From: an uncultured Eubacteriales bacterium
GTDB lineage: Bacteria > Bacillota_A > Clostridia > Christensenellales > Aristaeellaceae
DNA length: 11,289 nucleotides
Direction: 5' to 3'
Assembly (NCBI GenBank): GCA_900321945.1
Contig: ONXY01000021.1
Coordinates: 1-11,289 of the forward strand
In this document: piece after piece, positions 1 through 7,900 of the stretch
Layout of the letters: every line of letters starts with the position of its first letter
How positions within the stretch are numbered: position 1 is the first letter of the stretch
Made by a program: the position numbers and the translations under genes
The notes under the pieces: generated by a model
What the model was told of the DNA's origin: nothing
Database searches by the model: none
Seen by the model: the letters and a program-made list of their open reading frames with translations, nothing else

Positions 1-736
1 CATTATCATGGACGGGAACGGCCGGTGGGCGAAGAAGCACCGGCTGAACGTCTCCAAAGGACACCGGCAGGGGACGGAAACCCTGCGTGAGATCATCCGG
101 CATACGGATGACCTGGGCATCGGGTCCCTGAGCCTTTACGCTTTTTCCACGGAAAACTGGAACCGCCCCGCGGAGGAAGTGGCGGCCCTGATGCAGCTGA
201 TTCTGGACTTTTTCGCCTCCGAGATCGACGAGCTTGACGAGAAGAACGTGCGGATCCTGATTATGGGCGACAAGAGCGCGCTGCCGGAAAAACAGCGGGA
301 GACGCTGATCGAGGCGGAGAGACGCACGGAGAAGAATACCGGGCTGCATCTGAACATCGCCGTCAACTACGGCGGACGGGCGGAGCTGGTCAAAGCCGCC
401 GCCGAGATAGCCGCGCTGGTCCGGGACGGAAAGACGACGCCGGAGGAAATCAGCGAACAGACGATTTCCGACCATCTGTACACCCGGGGACAGCCGGACG
501 TGGACCTGCTGATCCGTACCAGCGGGGAGATGCGGCTGAGCAATTTTCTGCTGTACCAGAACGCCTACGCGGAATTCGTTTTCCCCGAGGTTCTGTGGCC
601 GGATTTCACCGTGGAGGAATATGACCGGTGCCTGGCCGCCTTCGGGAAGAGGGACCGGCGGTACGGAGGACGGAAAACGGAGGAAACCGGGAAGACGGCC
701 GGGGAAGCCGGAAAGAAGGGAGGGGCTGAGTCATGA
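1..736 (+). CDS. uppS: Isoprenyl transferase / undecaprenyl diphosphate synthase (5' partial)
   Basis: This cytosolic cis-prenyltransferase adds isopentenyl diphosphate units to farnesyl diphosphate to make undecaprenyl diphosphate, the lipid carrier for peptidoglycan and wall polymers. The window opens inside the conserved N-terminal block: the frame reads IIMDGNGRWA from base 2, and the Asp of that block is the catalytic and Mg-binding one. The ATG at base 8 is therefore internal and the true start lies upstream. Other family blocks follow: LSLYAFSTENW near 135-165, NYGGRAEL near 365-390, and RTSGEMRLSNF near 515-550, which binds diphosphate. The family fold ends at RRYGG (656-670). A 21-residue Lys/Glu/Gly-rich tail follows, longer than is usual. 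Its purine-rich DNA also carries the ribosome binding site (719-726) of cdsA. The stop overlaps the cdsA start as ATGA (733-736), implying translational coupling. The identification is secure. Confidence 0.97.
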   Translation, partial: IIMDGNGRWAKKHRLNVSKGHRQGTETLREIIRHTDDLGIGSLSLYAFSTENWNRPAEEVAALMQLILDFFASEIDELDEKNVRILIMGDKSALPEKQRETLIEAERRTEKNTGLHLNIAVNYGGRAELVKAAAEIAALVRDGKTTPEEISEQTISDHLYTRGQPDVDLLIRTSGEMRLSNFLLYQNAYAEFVFPEVLWPDFTVEEYDRCLAAFGKRDRRYGGRKTEETGKTAGEAGKKGGAES

Positions 737-1551
737 AGCAACGGATTATCACGGGCGCGCTTCTGATTCTGCTGCTGGTCAGCCTGCTCCTGCTGCCGGG
801 ATGGTTCATGGCGCTGGTCACGCTGGTTTTCATCGGCTTTGCCACCTGGGAGGAATACCAGGCGCTGACCCTGGCGGGGCACCGGGTGGTCAGCTGGCCG
901 GCCTGGATCGTTCTGCTGGGATCCATCCCCCTGACCTACGCGCTCGGCTCCAGCACGCTGATTCCGCTGATGTCGCTGGCGCTCGTGTGCATGTTCGTTC
1001 AGATCCTGTTCCGGGAGAAGCCGGAACTGATAGATCTTTCCATGTCCGCTCTGCCCGTCATGACGGTCGTGCTTCCGGGACTCTGCCTGGTGGCGCTGAG
1101 CCTTGTCGATCAGAAGGCTGTGGAGGTTGTGCTGGTCGCGCTGGTTTACGCCGTGCCCCTGCTGGGAGACACCTTCGCCATGCTTGTGGGGACCTGGGTG
1201 GGCGGAAAGAAGCTCTGCCCCGCCGTGAGCCCGAACAAAACCGTGAGCGGCGCGATCGCGGGCCTGGCCGGCAGCATCATCGCCGCCATGATCGTGTGCG
1301 CCATCGCGGCGGCGACCTGCAACGAGGCGACTCTGGCGAAGCTTCCCGGGTGGGGAGCCTGCCTGGTTCTGGGCGTGCTGGGCGGCGTAACGGGCCAGAT
1401 CGGGGATCTGTTCGCGTCCCTGGTGAAACGGCACAGCGGCATCAAGGATTTCTCCAACCTGTTCCCCGGCCACGGCGGCGTGCTGGACCGGCTGGACAGC
1501 GTTCTGTTCATGGCCGTGCTGGTGCTCTGCTACAGGCTTCTTATGGGCTGA
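733..1551 (+). CDS. cdsA: Phosphatidate cytidylyltransferase (CDP-diglyceride synthase)
   Basis: This integral membrane enzyme converts phosphatidic acid and CTP into CDP-diacylglycerol, the precursor of phosphatidylglycerol and other anionic phospholipids. The 272-residue product is in the usual size range and is dominated by hydrophobic segments, beginning with residues about 5-40. The CDP-diglyceride synthetase signature lies near the C-terminus at residues 229-255. It has SLVKR at 229-233, K238-D239, HGG at 247-249 and D252-R253 to D255, so the metal and substrate residues are intact. The ATG at 733 is chosen because it overlaps the uppS stop (ATGA) and has a strong GGGAGGGG ribosome binding site at 719-726. 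Translational coupling to uppS places lipid-carrier and phospholipid synthesis under one control. A 37-base gap follows before dxr. Confidence 0.96.
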   Translation: MKQRIITGALLILLLVSLLLLPGWFMALVTLVFIGFATWEEYQALTLAGHRVVSWPAWIVLLGSIPLTYALGSSTLIPLMSLALVCMFVQILFREKPELIDLSMSALPVMTVVLPGLCLVALSLVDQKAVEVVLVALVYAVPLLGDTFAMLVGTWVGGKKLCPAVSPNKTVSGAIAGLAGSIIAAMIVCAIAAATCNEATLAKLPGWGACLVLGVLGGVTGQIGDLFASLVKRHSGIKDFSNLFPGHGGVLDRLDSVLFMAVLVLCYRLLMG

Positions 1552-1588
1552 CGCGGGACGCGGCTCCGGAAGCGGAAAGGAAACAAGA

Positions 1589-2725
1589 ATGAAAAAAATC
1601 GCGATTCTGGGCTCCACCGGTTCCATCGGCACCCAGGCGCTGGATATCTGCGCGAGGCATCCGGAGGAATACCGGGTGACGGCGCTGACGGCGAAGAGCA
1701 GCCGGGAAAAGCTGTTTGAGCAGGTGAGACGGTTCCGCCCGGAAACGGCCGGACTGCTGGACGGGATCTCTCCGGAGGACGTTCCGGAGGATCTGCGCTT
1801 CTGCCGCTGGCTCAGCGGAAAGGAAGCGCTCCGCGCAGCGGCGGCGGAGACGGAGGCGGATCAGGTGCTGGTCAGCATCGTCGGGATTGCCGGGCTGCAG
1901 AGCGTGCTGGACGCCCTGAACGCCGGGCGTCAGGTGCTGCTGGCAAACAAGGAGGCGCTGGTTACGGGAGGCCACCTGGTGATGGATCTGGCCCGGAGGA
2001 AGGGCAGACCCATTCTGCCGGTGGACAGCGAGCACAGCGCGATTTTTCAGTGCCTGCAGGCGGCCGGCCCCAACCGGGCGGAGAAGATCCTCCTGACCGC
2101 TTCCGGCGGCCCTTTCCGCACATGGAAGGCGGAGGACATCCGCCGGGCGACGAGGGCCCAGGCGCTGAAGCATCCCAACTGGGACATGGGAGCGAAGATC
2201 ACGGTGGATTCCGCCAGCATGTTCAACAAAGGGCTGGAGATCATGGAAGCCCGGTGGCTGTTCGACATGCCGGAGGACAGGATCCAGGTGGTGGTTCATC
2301 CGGAGAGCATCGTGCATTCCGCCGTCGTGTTCGGGGACGGGGCGGTGCTGGCCCAGCTGGGCGTGCCGGACATGCGGGTGCCGATCGGATACGCCATGAG
2401 CTGGCCGAGACGGTTGAGCACCGGCGTGCCGGAGCCGGATCTCTTTACTCTGGGACGGCTGACCTTCGAGGAACCGGACACGGAGAAATTCCCGTCCCTG
2501 CGTCTGGCGCGGGAGGCGCTGCGGGCCGGCGGTGCGGCCTGCACGGTGCTGAACGGCGCAAACGAGGAGGCGGTGGCCCGGTTCCTGCGCGAGGAGATCG
2601 CTTTCGGGGAGATCTATACGCTGGTGGCCAGCGCGCTGGAGAAGCTCGCGGGACTGCCGGCGGACAGCATTGAGGAGATTTTTGACGCGGACCGCAGGGC
2701 CCGGGAGATTGTGAGAGGGAAATGA
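1589..2725 (+). CDS. dxr: 1-deoxy-D-xylulose 5-phosphate reductoisomerase
   Basis: This cytosolic enzyme performs the first committed step of the MEP isoprenoid pathway, converting DXP to 2-C-methyl-D-erythritol 4-phosphate with NADPH. The 378-residue length fits the family. The N-terminal Rossmann motif GSTGSIG is at residues 8-14. Metal ligands D146 and E148 lie in PVDSEHSA, and the third ligand E217 lies in NKGLEIMEA. The flexible substrate loop HPNWDMG (195-201) has its expected His and Trp. LLTASGGPFR and NGANEEAV are also typical. The ATG at 1589 has a GGAAAGGA ribosome binding site at 1574-1581, seven bases away. The stop overlaps the rseP start as ATGA (2722-2725). A second MEP gene, ispG, lies one gene downstream, and the uppS product uses the pathway's end products. 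Confidence 0.98.
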   Translation: MKKIAILGSTGSIGTQALDICARHPEEYRVTALTAKSSREKLFEQVRRFRPETAGLLDGISPEDVPEDLRFCRWLSGKEALRAAAAETEADQVLVSIVGIAGLQSVLDALNAGRQVLLANKEALVTGGHLVMDLARRKGRPILPVDSEHSAIFQCLQAAGPNRAEKILLTASGGPFRTWKAEDIRRATRAQALKHPNWDMGAKITVDSASMFNKGLEIMEARWLFDMPEDRIQVVVHPESIVHSAVVFGDGAVLAQLGVPDMRVPIGYAMSWPRRLSTGVPEPDLFTLGRLTFEEPDTEKFPSLRLAREALRAGGAACTVLNGANEEAVARFLREEIAFGEIYTLVASALEKLAGLPADSIEEIFDADRRAREIVRGK

Positions 2726-3801
2726 GCGTACTGTCTGTGCTGCTGGCGCTGCTGCTGCTGGCCATACTGATCGTGGTTCATGAGGCGGGGCACTTCTGGG
2801 CCGCCCGGCTGACGCATATCGACGTGGCGGAATTCGCCGTGGGATTCGGGCCGAAGATCCTGTCATGGAAAAGCCGGAAACACGGAACCGCCTTTTCCGT
2901 CCGCGCGGTTCCGCTGGGCGGATTCTGCGGGTTCTACGGGGAGGACTCCGCGGAGAAACTGCCGAAGGACGATCCGAGGCTTTTCCCGAACCAGAACGTG
3001 TGGAAGCGGCTTTTCGTCATCCTGATGGGGCCGATGATGAATTTTCTGCTGGCCTTTGTGCTGGCCGCCGGTTTTTATTTCATTAACGGCATCAGCACCG
3101 TGACGGGCGTGGACCCTTTCATTCAGGACGTCAGCGCGGCCGGTCCGGCCTGGGAGGCCGGCCTGCAGCCGGGGGACGTGATTACGGAGATCAACGGACG
3201 GAATATGCTGGACGGCACCACCGAGACGCTTCTGAACACCATCGGCGGCTGGAAGGAAGGGGATCCGCCCCTGACGGCGACCGTCACGCGGGGCGGGGAG
3301 ACCCTGACGCTGACCCTGACGCCGGCGTGGAACGAGGAAGAACAGCGCATGATGGTGGGGGTCGTCATCGCAGGACGGTACCGGCTGGAGACGGAAAAGA
3401 CGACGCTCGGCGGAGCCATACGGGCCAGCGCGGAAATGTGCTGGCGGGCCAGCGGGATGATCCTGGAGGCGCTGAAAAACCTGGTGACCAAGGGAGAGGG
3501 CATCGAGAACACTTCCGGGCCCGTGGGCATCATTTCCATCGTGTCCGCTGAGGTCCGGACCGGCGGGTTCCAGGCATTCCTGGAACTGCTGATCTCGATA
3601 TCCATCAATCTGGGGCTGATGAACCTGCTGCCGATTCCGGGACTGGACGGAAGCCGGCTGGTGTTCGGCGCGGTCGAGGTGATCCGGGGAAAACCCGTGC
3701 CGCCGGAAAAGGAGGCCGTCGTGCATCTGACGGGAATGGCGCTGCTGTTCGCGCTGATGATCCTGCTGACCTTCCGGGACGTGATGAACCTTTTCAAATA
3801 A
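2722..3801 (+). CDS. rseP: RIP metalloprotease, site-2 protease family (RseP/RasP)
   Basis: This membrane-embedded zinc protease cleaves transmembrane helices after a first cut by another protease. Family members release sigma factors from anti-sigma factors and clear signal peptides; the substrate here cannot be read from the sequence. The 359-residue protein has the expected plan. The first membrane helix (about 4-20) carries HEAGH at 20-24, giving the two zinc His and the catalytic Glu. A second hydrophobic segment is at about 92-120. A single PDZ domain follows (about 132-215, with GDVITEING near 151). A helix with NLLPIPGLDG follows, in which D309 of the LDG motif (308-310) is the third zinc ligand, then a last helix at about 338-355. 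The start overlaps the dxr stop by four bases. A purine-rich GAGAGG (2713-2718) serves as ribosome binding site, though it sits unusually close. Confidence 0.97.
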   Translation: MSVLSVLLALLLLAILIVVHEAGHFWAARLTHIDVAEFAVGFGPKILSWKSRKHGTAFSVRAVPLGGFCGFYGEDSAEKLPKDDPRLFPNQNVWKRLFVILMGPMMNFLLAFVLAAGFYFINGISTVTGVDPFIQDVSAAGPAWEAGLQPGDVITEINGRNMLDGTTETLLNTIGGWKEGDPPLTATVTRGGETLTLTLTPAWNEEEQRMMVGVVIAGRYRLETEKTTLGGAIRASAEMCWRASGMILEALKNLVTKGEGIENTSGPVGIISIVSAEVRTGGFQAFLELLISISINLGLMNLLPIPGLDGSRLVFGAVEVIRGKPVPPEKEAVVHLTGMALLFALMILLTFRDVMNLFK

Positions 3802-3849
3802 ACGGGAAACCGTTCCGGGACAGCCGGGGAGAACGCGGAGGAAAGAAAA

Positions 3850-4899
3850 ATGACGAAGACGGTTGAAATCGGCGGTCTGAAACTGGGCGGCGGGAATCCC
3901 GTTCTGGTTCAGAGCATGACGAATACGGACACCCGGGACGTTCCCGCGACGCTGGGCCAGATCCGCGCGCTGGCGGAGGCCGGATGCGATCTCGTGCGCG
4001 TCAGCGTGTACGACGAAGCCTGCGCGGAGGCCGTCCGGGACCTTGTGGACGGCAGCCCGGTGCCGCTGGTCGCGGATATTCACTTCGACTACCGTCTGGC
4101 GATCCGGGCCATGGAGAACGGAATCGCCAAGATGCGGATCAATCCCGGGAACATCGGCGGGGAGGACCGGGTCCGGATGGTGGCCGACTGCGCGAAGGCG
4201 CATCATATTCCGATCCGCATCGGCGTCAACAGCGGGTCAGCGGAGAAGGAACTGCTTGAAAAATACGGCGGGCCCACGGCGGAATGCCTGGTCGAGAGCG
4301 CGCTGAAGCACGCCGCGATGCTGGAGAAGGCCGGATTTGACGACATCGTTCTGAGCATGAAGAGCAGCGACGTCCGGCTGACGGTGGCCGCCTACAGGCT
4401 GGCCCATGAAAGATGCGGCTATCCCCTGCACGTCGGGGTGACGGAGGCGGGGCTGCCGGGCCAGGGCACCGTCAAAAGCGCCATCGGCATCGGCGCCCTG
4501 CTGGTGGACGGCATCGGGGACACCATCCGCGTCAGCCTCAGCGGGGACCCCGTTCCGGAAGCGAAGGCGGGATGGGACATTCTGCGGGCCCTGGACCTCA
4601 GACACCGGGGCGTGCAGCTGATCGCCTGTCCCACCTGCGGAAGAACCGGCATTCCCGTGGCGGACATCGCCGCGAGAGTGGAAAGGGAGCTGGCGGATAT
4701 CCGGACGCCCCTGAAGGTGGCGGTCATGGGATGCGTCGTCAACGGAATCGGCGAGGGCCGGGAGGCCGACGTGGGCATCGCCGGCGGAAAGAACGGGGCC
4801 GGAATGCTCTTCGTCCGCGGTGAGGAACCGGTGCGCGTTCAGGGGGATCTGGGAGAAATCCTGATCCGGAAAGTACGGGAAATGACGGAGCGGGCATGA
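3850..4899 (+). CDS. ispG: 4-hydroxy-3-methylbut-2-en-1-yl diphosphate synthase (flavodoxin/ferredoxin), GcpE
   Basis: This cytosolic iron-sulfur enzyme carries out the penultimate MEP pathway step, reductively opening methylerythritol cyclodiphosphate to HMBPP. The 349-residue length is that of the compact bacterial two-domain form. The N-terminal TIM-barrel domain begins with the family block VQSMTNTDTRD. The C-terminal domain carries the [4Fe-4S] ligands: C260 and C263 in CPTCGRTG, then C295 in MGCVVNGIGEG, with E302 as the fourth ligand. Spacing matches E. coli C270/C273/C305/E312 with a constant offset of ten. The ATG at 3850 has a GGAGG ribosome binding site at 3837-3841, eight bases away. 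It lies 48 bases after rseP and 74 bases before polC. Its place between rseP and polC is typical of clostridia, where Bacillus has proS. Confidence 0.98.
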   Translation: MTKTVEIGGLKLGGGNPVLVQSMTNTDTRDVPATLGQIRALAEAGCDLVRVSVYDEACAEAVRDLVDGSPVPLVADIHFDYRLAIRAMENGIAKMRINPGNIGGEDRVRMVADCAKAHHIPIRIGVNSGSAEKELLEKYGGPTAECLVESALKHAAMLEKAGFDDIVLSMKSSDVRLTVAAYRLAHERCGYPLHVGVTEAGLPGQGTVKSAIGIGALLVDGIGDTIRVSLSGDPVPEAKAGWDILRALDLRHRGVQLIACPTCGRTGIPVADIAARVERELADIRTPLKVAVMGCVVNGIGEGREADVGIAGGKNGAGMLFVRGEEPVRVQGDLGEILIRKVREMTERA

Positions 4900-4928
4900 T
4901 ACCCGCGGGAACCTGCAGCCCCGGAGAG

Positions 4929-4957
4929 CCGGAGCTGTTCCGGCGGCGCGGCGCCGG
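4929..4957 (+). other. Two mutually exclusive GC-rich hairpins in the polC leader
   Basis: The 74-base gap before polC holds two small inverted repeats. CCGGA (4929-4933) pairs with TCCGG (4939-4943) across a 5-base loop. CCGGCG (4940-4945) pairs with CGCCGG (4952-4957) across a 6-base loop. They share bases 4940-4943, so both cannot form at once. The second ends three bases before the polC ribosome binding site (GGGGAG, 4961-4966). No T-tract follows, so neither is an intrinsic terminator. A role in polC translation is only a possibility, because CCGG-rich sequence is common throughout this genome. Confidence 0.3.
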
Positions 4958-4973
4958 CCGGGGGAGATAACGA

Positions 4974-7900
4974 ATGAGCTACGAGGATTTGATCAGCAGG
5001 ATCGCCCGGGAGATACCGGCGCTGGCGGGTAAGCTTTCAGCGCCGCGGGCGACTTACGTCAAATCTCTGAAAAAAACCTATATCACCTTTGAGAGTACCG
5101 TGCTGGTGGGAGAGAAGGAATTCCTGCGGCTGGAGCGAATCCTGAGGGAAGCCTTTCCGGGGCGTACTCTCGCGGTCCGGGTGACGAGCCCCTCCCTGCG
5201 GGACAGCTTTCTGGCGGACGCGGGAGCGTACCGTTCCGTGCTGACAGACTTTCTGCGGCGGAACTATCCCGCCATGGTAGCCTGGCTGCCCAGTATCGAC
5301 TGGAGCTGCAGCGGCGGACGGGTCACCCTGACCTTTCCGGATGAGTTCTCCCTGCAGTACATGGGCCGGAACAATATCGCGAACCGGCTGGCCGTTGCGA
5401 TCCGGGAGATCTTCGACGCGCAGGTGGTCGTGGAAACCACGCTGGCCGGGGACCGGGAGACGAGACTGGAACGGATCCGCCGGGAACGGGAGCAGTCCCT
5501 GATGACGGTGACCCGGGCCGAGATGGCGGAAAGATACGGAACGGAATACGCGCCGGCGGAAAAGCCGGATCAGGAAAAGAAGAAGCGCGGAGGAACGGAA
5601 AGCAGGGGGGACGGTTCCGGGAAAAAGGAGAAGGCGGGGAAAGCCGCCCCGGCCCAGGATCCCGGGAACGTCATTCTCGGCCGTCCCATCGCAGGACGGC
5701 CGACGGAGATCAGCCAGCTGACGGACGAGAGCGGGCTGGTGACGATCCAGGGCGACGTGTTCATGACCGAACGGAAAGAACTGAAGGGCGGGGAGACCGT
5801 TCTGCTTTCCTTTGCCGTGACAGACTACACCTCTTCCGTACAGTGCAAGGTCTTTCTGAATTACCGGGGCCGGAAGGTTTCCCGGGGCGAGGAGGCGTCG
5901 CTGCCGCCCATCACGGACCAGCAGCGGGACGCCGTGGACAAGCTGGCGAAAAAAATCACGGACGGCATGAGCGTGAGGCTCCGGGGCACCTGCGAGTACG
6001 ACCGGTATTCCCGGGAACTGGCGGTCATGGTGCGGGATCTGTCCGCAATCCAGCGGGAGGAAAGGGAGGACCGGGCGGAAGAGAAACGGGTGGAACTGCA
6101 TCTGCACACCAATATGTCCACCATGGACGCGCTGACGCCGGTGGGCGATCTGATCGGCCGGGCGGTGAAGTGGGGACATCCGGCCATCGCCGTGACGGAT
6201 CACGGCGTGCTGCAGAGCTTTCCCGCGGCTTTCCGGGCCGCGAAGGGGAAGATCCGCCTGATTCCCGGATGCGAGGGGTATCTGATCGACGAGAAGGATA
6301 TCGTCGAGCGGGCGGACGACAGGCCCTGGGACGGGCCCGTCGTCGTGCTGGACTTCGAGAGCACCGGTCTGAACACCGGGTCCGCGCGGATTATCGAGAT
6401 CGGCGCGGTCCGGATGGAGAAGGGCACGATTACGGCCTCCTTCGACGAGCTTGTGGATCCCGGAGAGCCGCTGAAACCGAAAATCACGGAGGTAACCCAT
6501 ATCACCGACGCGATGCTCAGCGGAAAGCCCCGGGCGGAAGAGCTTCTGCCGAAGCTCATGGAGTTTATCGGGGACTGCCCGATCGCGGCCCACAACAGCG
6601 CTTTCGACGCCGCGCTGCTTCGGACGGAGCTGAAAAGGCTCGGGAGAACCTTTGAGAACCCGGTGATGGATACGCTGACGTATGCCAGGAAGCTGTATCC
6701 ACAGCTGAAGTCCTTCCGGCTGAACGCGCTGTGCAAGCATCTGGGCGTCAGCCTGAAGAACGCCCACAGGGCTGTGCACGACGCAACCGCCACGGCCCAG
6801 TGCCTGCGGAGAATGCTTGAGGAAACGGCGGAACGCTTCCCGGAACTCCGCACGTACCGGGATCTGAACCGGAAACTGCGGGGCGGCGCCATCGGAAGCA
6901 GCTGGCATATTATCCTGCTGGCGAAAAACCGGACCGGGCTGGTCAACCTGAACCGGCTCGTATCCATTTCCCATCTGGAATACTTCCGGAGACAGCCGCA
7001 TATGCCCCGCGCAGAGATTCAGAAGCACCGGGAGGGGCTGATTGTGGGCAGCGCCTGCGAGGCCGGGGAGCTCTTCCGGGCGGTGCTGGCCGGCGAGAGC
7101 GAAGAGAAGCTCGCTGAAATCGCCTCCTTCTACGATTATCTGGAGATTCAGCCCATTGGGAACAACGCTTTCCTGATACGGGAAGGGTATGCGAAGGACG
7201 AGGAGGAGCTGAGGGATCTGAACCGGGCGATCGTGCGCCTCGGCGAAAAGACGGGAAAGCCCGTCGTGGCCACCGGGGACGTGCATTTCCTGGATCCCAA
7301 GGACGCCGTGGGCCGGGCTGTGATTCAGGCGGGCATGGACTATCCGGACGCGGACCTGCAGCCGCCGCTGTACTTCAAAACCACGGAGGAAATGCTGGAA
7401 GAGTTTGCCTATCTGGGACCGGAAAAAGCCCGGGAGGTGGTCATTACCAATCCCCGGAAGATCGCGGAGTCGGTGGAGGAGATCAGTCTCTTCCCGAAGC
7501 ACCCGAAGGGGGAGGATACCTTCCAGCCCTTCTGGGACGACGCGGAGGACCAGATTCAGCAGATGACCTGGGATACGGCGGAGGAAATGTACGGAAGCCC
7601 CCTGCCGGAGATTGTGGAGGCGCGGCTGAAAAAGGAACTGAAGTCCATCGTGGGCTACGGCTACTGCACGCTGTACAACATCGCCCAGAAGCTGGTTTCC
7701 CGCTCCCTGGAGGACGGATATCTGGTGGGATCACGGGGATCCGTGGGATCCAGCCTGGTGGCCAGAATGTGCGGCATCACCGAGGTGAACGCCCTGCCGC
7801 CCCATTACCGCTGCGAAAAATGCCATAAGGGTTTCTTCGACGTGGACAAAAGCCGGTATCACGTGGGCGTGGACCTGCCGGACCGGGACTGCCCTCAGTG

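Noticed and set aside
3801..3814. Five-pair hairpin AACGG-GAAA-CCGTT with a GNRA-type loop just after the rseP stop
   Set aside because: The stem is too short and lacks a T-tract. There is no partner or context to suggest a riboswitch or processing site.
565..4206. Chain of long minus-strand open frames opposite cdsA, dxr and rseP (565-1632, 1541-2866, 2863-4206)
   Set aside because: They have shadow-type composition rich in Arg, His, Gln and Pro, with no domain resemblance. The plus-strand genes have complete catalytic motifs and proper start sites.
5037..7502. Very long open frame (821 codons) on the minus strand opposite polC
   Set aside because: It lies wholly antisense to conserved PolC domains. 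GC-rich codon bias keeps stops out of the opposite frame, and its Arg/His/Pro/Gln-rich translation shows no recognisable domain.
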